Assembly (NCBI GenBank): GCA_022510545.1 | Contig: JAFLTG010000009.1 | Coordinates: 1 to 55,309 of the forward strand | DNA from: Lachnospiraceae bacterium | GTDB lineage: Bacteria; Bacillota; Clostridia; Lachnospirales; Lachnospiraceae | Length of the DNA stretch: 55,309 nt | Reading direction: 5' to 3' | Part shown: in pieces, positions 52,488 through 55,309 of the stretch | How the letters are laid out: each line of letters begins with the position of its first letter | Position numbering within the stretch: position 1 is the stretch's first letter | Position numbers and translations under genes: made by a program | The notes under the pieces: model-generated | The model's input: only the letters and a program-made list of their open reading frames with translations | Database searches by the model: none | Told to the model about the DNA's origin: nothing

Positions 52488-53802
52488 AACAATAACTATT
52501 AAACATCATCCCGCTATAAGCACTGGTAATATACGGCGTCGCAAAATTCTTACCCGGATTCTTATATGCCACAACAACATTGTTTACATAGTTCATCGGA
52601 TCCAGTGAAATCTGATTCGACTTACGTACCAGCGAATGGGTGAAATCCATAATAGAGGAAAAAACATCTTTAGCTTCGCCGTTCATTGCTGTTTTCCGGA
52701 CGGTATCACTGTCAACTTCCAAGGTGCCATCAAGATTCAGATTGAGACCTGAGGAAGTAAGTCCTTTGGCATAAAATCTTGCGATACTTCCCATTTCATG
52801 TACGATACGGTTGCTCTTAGGCTGGCTGTCGCTGTATTCTGCAGCGGCACGTAAGAAGGAATTGTATCCTCTTACCAGCGTGTTTATATTTTCCGTAAGT
52901 GATTCGACGTCGGTTTTAAGACCAATTGTTGCTGTTTCGCCGTCTTCACTGCTCACGCCTTTCAGAGTAACTTCGTAAGAACGACCTATGGTTATATTGT
53001 TTGAATGTGAGGTACGCTCCACACCATCTAATATATAGCTTGCATTAGTCGGATAGGATGATATATTGTCCAGTCCCAAATAATCAACAACACCGGCGGT
53101 CTTACTGGTATGGTGATCGGAAATGTGGAATATATTCTGCCTGTTATTCTTGAGTCCGGTTGCATTGGATTCAAGTCTGAGGCTGGAATTGTTTTCGTCA
53201 TCTGTTATAACCTGGCTTGTGATACCGATATTGGAGTTGTTGATAAGCCTGGAAAGACGCTCCTGCACATTCCTGTTTGTATCCTCGGGTTTGATATTAA
53301 ACTGAAATTCGTAATTCAGATTGTCAATATTTACGTCAAAAGAATAAGTTGACGCGGGAAGATTTATCGGCTCTTCGCTTGGAAGATAATTTCCCGTATT
53401 GACTTGTGTGGAAGCAAGTGAACGTACTTCTATTTCTGCAGAAGGTGCGTTGTTGCTTTCTTCTGTGGTTCCTATATATGTGGCAGTTGCTATATTCTCG
53501 TTACTTGAATAAGCTGCCTTCTTATTTAATAGTTCATCTTCGTCAAGTCCGCCGAGAGAAGCAATAGTATTACGAAGTTCTCTTGCATTCTCTTTCATGC
53601 CAATAGCAAATGAACAGGATTCCCTGCTGTTATCAAGGATGTATACGGGAGCTTCTTTATTCATTTTTACAATGGAATTATAGACATTGCGAAGTTCGCT
53701 TTTCTTATGCGAATCATAAGGTGTACTTGATTTGGGCGCATAAGTTGTCATATAGAAATTGTAGACATTGGAATAAGCTCCAATACTGTTATTGTACGCC
53801 AT
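52486..53802 (-). CDS. FliD-like flagellar hook-associated protein
   Basis: A 438-residue protein on the minus strand. SAEIEVRSLASTQVNTGNYL resembles the FliD N-terminal part, NVQERLSRLINNSNIGITSQ and SSLRLESNATGLKN are typical of the middle domain, and VESLTENINTLVRGYNSFLR matches the FliD C-terminal domain. The classical N-terminal SGLDT sequence is replaced by a longer, polar segment, and a Cys ends the protein. FliD caps the filament and controls flagellin assembly. The start is ATG 53802, with AAAGGAGG upstream; an in-frame start at 53838 is weaker. Confidence 0.75.
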   Translation of the reverse strand: MAYNNSIGAYSNVYNFYMTTYAPKSSTPYDSHKKSELRNVYNSIVKMNKEAPVYILDNSRESCSFAIGMKENARELRNTIASLGGLDEDELLNKKAAYSSNENIATATYIGTTEESNNAPSAEIEVRSLASTQVNTGNYLPSEEPINLPASTYSFDVNIDNLNYEFQFNIKPEDTNRNVQERLSRLINNSNIGITSQVITDDENNSSLRLESNATGLKNNRQNIFHISDHHTSKTAGVVDYLGLDNISSYPTNASYILDGVERTSHSNNITIGRSYEVTLKGVSSEDGETATIGLKTDVESLTENINTLVRGYNSFLRAAAEYSDSQPKSNRIVHEMGSIARFYAKGLTSSGLNLNLDGTLEVDSDTVRKTAMNGEAKDVFSSIMDFTHSLVRKSNQISLDPMNYVNNVVVAYKNPGKNFATPYITSAYSGMMFNSYC

Positions 53803-54241
53803 GATGCTCCTCCTTTCCTCCATGAAATCCGGTATCATGTATATGGCCGGCTATCCGTTGCCTTTGTGCCAGAAACAAAAATTCATATTTATTGACAAAT
53901 TCAGATATATACATTTTACCATTTTATTTCCATATAATCAAGTGATTTTACTGGATTTTTAATATATAGTCCTGTAAAATTTCATATTATATTGTATAAG
54001 TACAATGGTATAAAAAGGCACAAAAACATTCATATAATATTATATCGTAACGGTATTAATAATAAATAAGTACTTTTTATTAAAAATTTAAAAAAAATAA
54101 AAATTTATTGAAATTTATTGAAATGAGTTGACTAAAGAACACTGTTGTGTTATATTAATCAAACGAGATAAGATTTAGGTCTTTTTTTTATGCTCAAATT
54201 TAGCATATAAATATAATGAAATGGCACGTGGAGGTGGCAAG
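53803..54241. other. Divergent AT-rich intergenic region
   Basis: A 439-base gap between the FliD-like gene (minus) and rpmG (plus). It holds the rpmG promoter (54128-54156). No clear sigma-28 box was found for the FliD-like gene; a weak TATT-N15-TACGATAT on the minus strand near 54043-54069 is too degenerate to call. No ORF is credible. Confidence 0.5.
54128..54156 (+). promoter_or_regulatory. Sigma-A promoter for rpmG-secE-nusG
   Basis: TTGACT 54128-54133, 17 bases, then TATATT 54151-54156. It sits about 85 bases upstream of rpmG. Confidence 0.7.
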
Positions 54242-54391
54242 ATGCGTACAAGAATCACATTGGCATGTACGGAGTGTAAGCGCCGTAACTACAATACAAC
54301 CAAAGACAAGAAAACACATCCTGACAGAATGGAAATCAAGAAGTATTGTAGATTTTGCAGAACACATACATTGCATAAAGAAACCAAATAA
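54242..54391 (+). CDS. rpmG: 50S ribosomal protein L33
   Basis: A 49-residue protein, [20 protein letters not shown] at the start with C9, C12, C36 and C39 as the zinc-binding ribbon, the zinc-binding type of L33. GGAGGTGG precedes the ATG. It is the first gene of the conserved Firmicute order rpmG-secE-nusG-rplK. Confidence 0.96.
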   Translation: MRTRITLACTECKRRNYNTTKDKKTHPDRMEIKKYCRFCRTHTLHKETK

Positions 54392-54437
54392 AACTCGCTG
54401 TTCTGTATAAGTATATAATTGGAAGGAGCAATGTAAT

Positions 54438-54656
54438 ATGGGAGATTCCGCTAAAACGGATAATACACTCAAACCTGTCAAATTCTGGGATGGTGTTAAA
54501 GCCGAATTTAAAAAAATCACCTGGCCGAATAGAGATGAGTTGATAAAACAATCTATAGCAGTTGTTGCTATCTCAATAGTAGTGGGTGCGATTATTGCTG
54601 TATTGGACTTTTTACTCCAGTATGGGGTAGATTTTATAACAACATTTTCAATGTAG
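54438..54656 (+). CDS. secE: Preprotein translocase subunit SecE
   Basis: A 72-residue protein. FWDGVKAEFKKITWPNRDEL is the conserved cytoplasmic part, followed by one membrane span (SIAVVAISIVVGAIIAVLDF). It is a subunit of the SecYEG channel. It has a typical length for Gram-positive SecE and AAGGAGC upstream. Confidence 0.95.
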   Translation: MGDSAKTDNTLKPVKFWDGVKAEFKKITWPNRDELIKQSIAVVAISIVVGAIIAVLDFLLQYGVDFITTFSM

Positions 54657-54672
54657 AGTGAGGGGTAATCGT

Positions 54673-55191
54673 ATGGCAGATGCAAATTGGTATGTTGTTC
54701 ATACTTATTCCGGGTATGAAAATAAAGTAAAGGCCAATATTGAGAAGACTATTGAGAACAGACATCTGGAAGATGAGATTCTGGAAGTCAGGGTTCCTAT
54801 GCAGGATGTAATGGAAATGAAGAACGGAGCCAGAAAGACTGTTCAGAAGAAAATGTTTCCGGGTTATGTTCTTATTAATATGGTTATGAATGACGATACT
54901 TGGTATGTTGTAAGAAATACCAGAGGTGTCACGGGGTTTGTCGGACCGGGAAGTAAACCGGTGCCGTTATCCGAGGTAGAGATGAAGCCGCTTGGCATCA
55001 AAGTCGAGAATGTAACCGTAGATTTTGCTGAAGGTGATACAATAGCTGTTATCGCCGGTGTGTGGAAAGATACGGTTGGGGTTGTCCAGAGAATGGATTA
55101 CGGCAAACAGACCGCAACTATCAATGTAGAGCTGTTCGGAAGAGAGACTCCGGTAGAAATCGGCTTTGCAGAAGTAAGAAGTATGAATTAG
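54673..55191 (+). CDS. nusG: Transcription termination/antitermination protein NusG
   Basis: A 172-residue NusG. ANWYVVHTYSGYENKVKANI opens the NGN domain, KKMFPGYVLINMVMNDDTWY and VRNTRGVTGFVGPG follow, and FAEGDTIAVIAGVWKDTVGV is the KOW domain. It binds RNA polymerase and couples transcription to translation. ATG 54673 is preferred to the in-frame GTG 54658 because GAGGGGT lies before it. Confidence 0.97.
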   Translation: MADANWYVVHTYSGYENKVKANIEKTIENRHLEDEILEVRVPMQDVMEMKNGARKTVQKKMFPGYVLINMVMNDDTWYVVRNTRGVTGFVGPGSKPVPLSEVEMKPLGIKVENVTVDFAEGDTIAVIAGVWKDTVGVVQRMDYGKQTATINVELFGRETPVEIGFAEVRSMN

Positions 55192-55222
55192 ATATTTGCC
55201 CGCTTTGGCGGTGTAGATATAC

Positions 55223-55250
55223 GTGGGAGTTGAAAAACGCCTGAGACCAC
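55223..55250 (+). ncRNA. Short stem in the nusG-rplK gap
   Basis: GTGG (55223-55226) can pair with CCAC (55247-55250), with GGAG and CCTGAG between. A GTGGGAG...ACCAC pattern is often found upstream of rplK in Firmicutes. Function is not clear. Confidence 0.4.
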
Positions 55251-55271
55251 ATTTTATTAGGAGGTGCCATT

Positions 55272-55309
55272 ATGGCAAAGAAAGTAGAAGGATATATTAA
55301 GTTACAGAT
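55272..55309 (+). CDS. rplK: 50S ribosomal protein L11, N-terminus (3' end outside window)
   Basis: ATG 55272 follows AGGAGGTG and reads MAKKVEGYIKLQ, the start of L11, at the expected place after nusG. The remainder lies beyond the window. Confidence 0.93.
   Translation, partial: MAKKVEGYIKLQ

Noticed and set aside
54200..54685. 161-codon minus-strand ORF over rpmG and secE
   Set aside because: Opposite two certain genes; composition artefact.
1..55309. CRISPR arrays, transposases, tRNA or rRNA genes
   Set aside because: None seen on either strand; no repeat-spacer pattern or transposase motifs.

Overview
The window looks like chromosomal DNA of a flagellated, low-GC Firmicute, most likely a member of the Lachnospiraceae (Clostridia). 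The reasons are AT-rich genes with AGGAGG-type ribosome binding sites, a rpmG-secE-nusG-rplK block, a FliD-like protein, and sigma-28 (SigD/FliA)-like promoters. No RNA genes, transposases or CRISPR arrays were seen.

Layout. (1) 1-299: 3' end of a hexapeptide acyltransferase. (2) 300-6326: a sigma-28-like promoter and structured leader, then a CDP-glycerol-transferase-like protein, APS kinase, ATP sulfurylase, a small Mor-type HTH protein, a CPA2-type antiporter and a pyruvate-kinase-like barrel. The sulfur genes make PAPS with no assimilation genes beside them, which suggests sulfate transfer. (3) 6327-13179: a second sigma-28-like promoter with a homologous leader, then a nonulosonic-acid-like pathway: cytidylyltransferase, class III aminotransferase, PseB-like dehydratase, RmlD-like reductase, NeuB-like synthase, GNAT acetyltransferase and aldo/keto reductase. 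(4) 13203-45426: a long one-directional run of methyltransferases, glycosyltransferases, acyltransferases, aminotransferases, a radical SAM enzyme, an ATP-grasp ligase and a stray ATPase. (5) 45507-50687: an NAD-dependent epimerase, two GT2-TPR proteins on the minus strand, a small XRE-type regulator and UDP-galactopyranose mutase. (6) 50841-55309: an acyl-CoA carboxylase carboxyltransferase, a convergent FliD-like gene, then rpmG, secE, nusG and the start of rplK.

How it fits together. Regions 2-4 read as a surface or flagellin glycosylation island. Its two operon heads carry TAAT-N15-[G/T]CCGATAT promoters, so they are probably expressed with late flagellar genes. The sugar pathway would make CMP-activated nonulosonate-like donors, and the glycosyltransferases and methyltransferases would build and decorate the glycan.

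Three features stand out. A conserved 83-nt leader RNA is present at both operon heads. A portable Rossmann-like 'IYGxGxxG' module of about 90 residues is stand-alone, N-terminal or C-terminal in at least 13 proteins of the island. Poly-G tracts lie in two adjacent methyltransferase genes, one of which is frameshifted at its tract, recalling phase-variable flagellar glycosylation loci.
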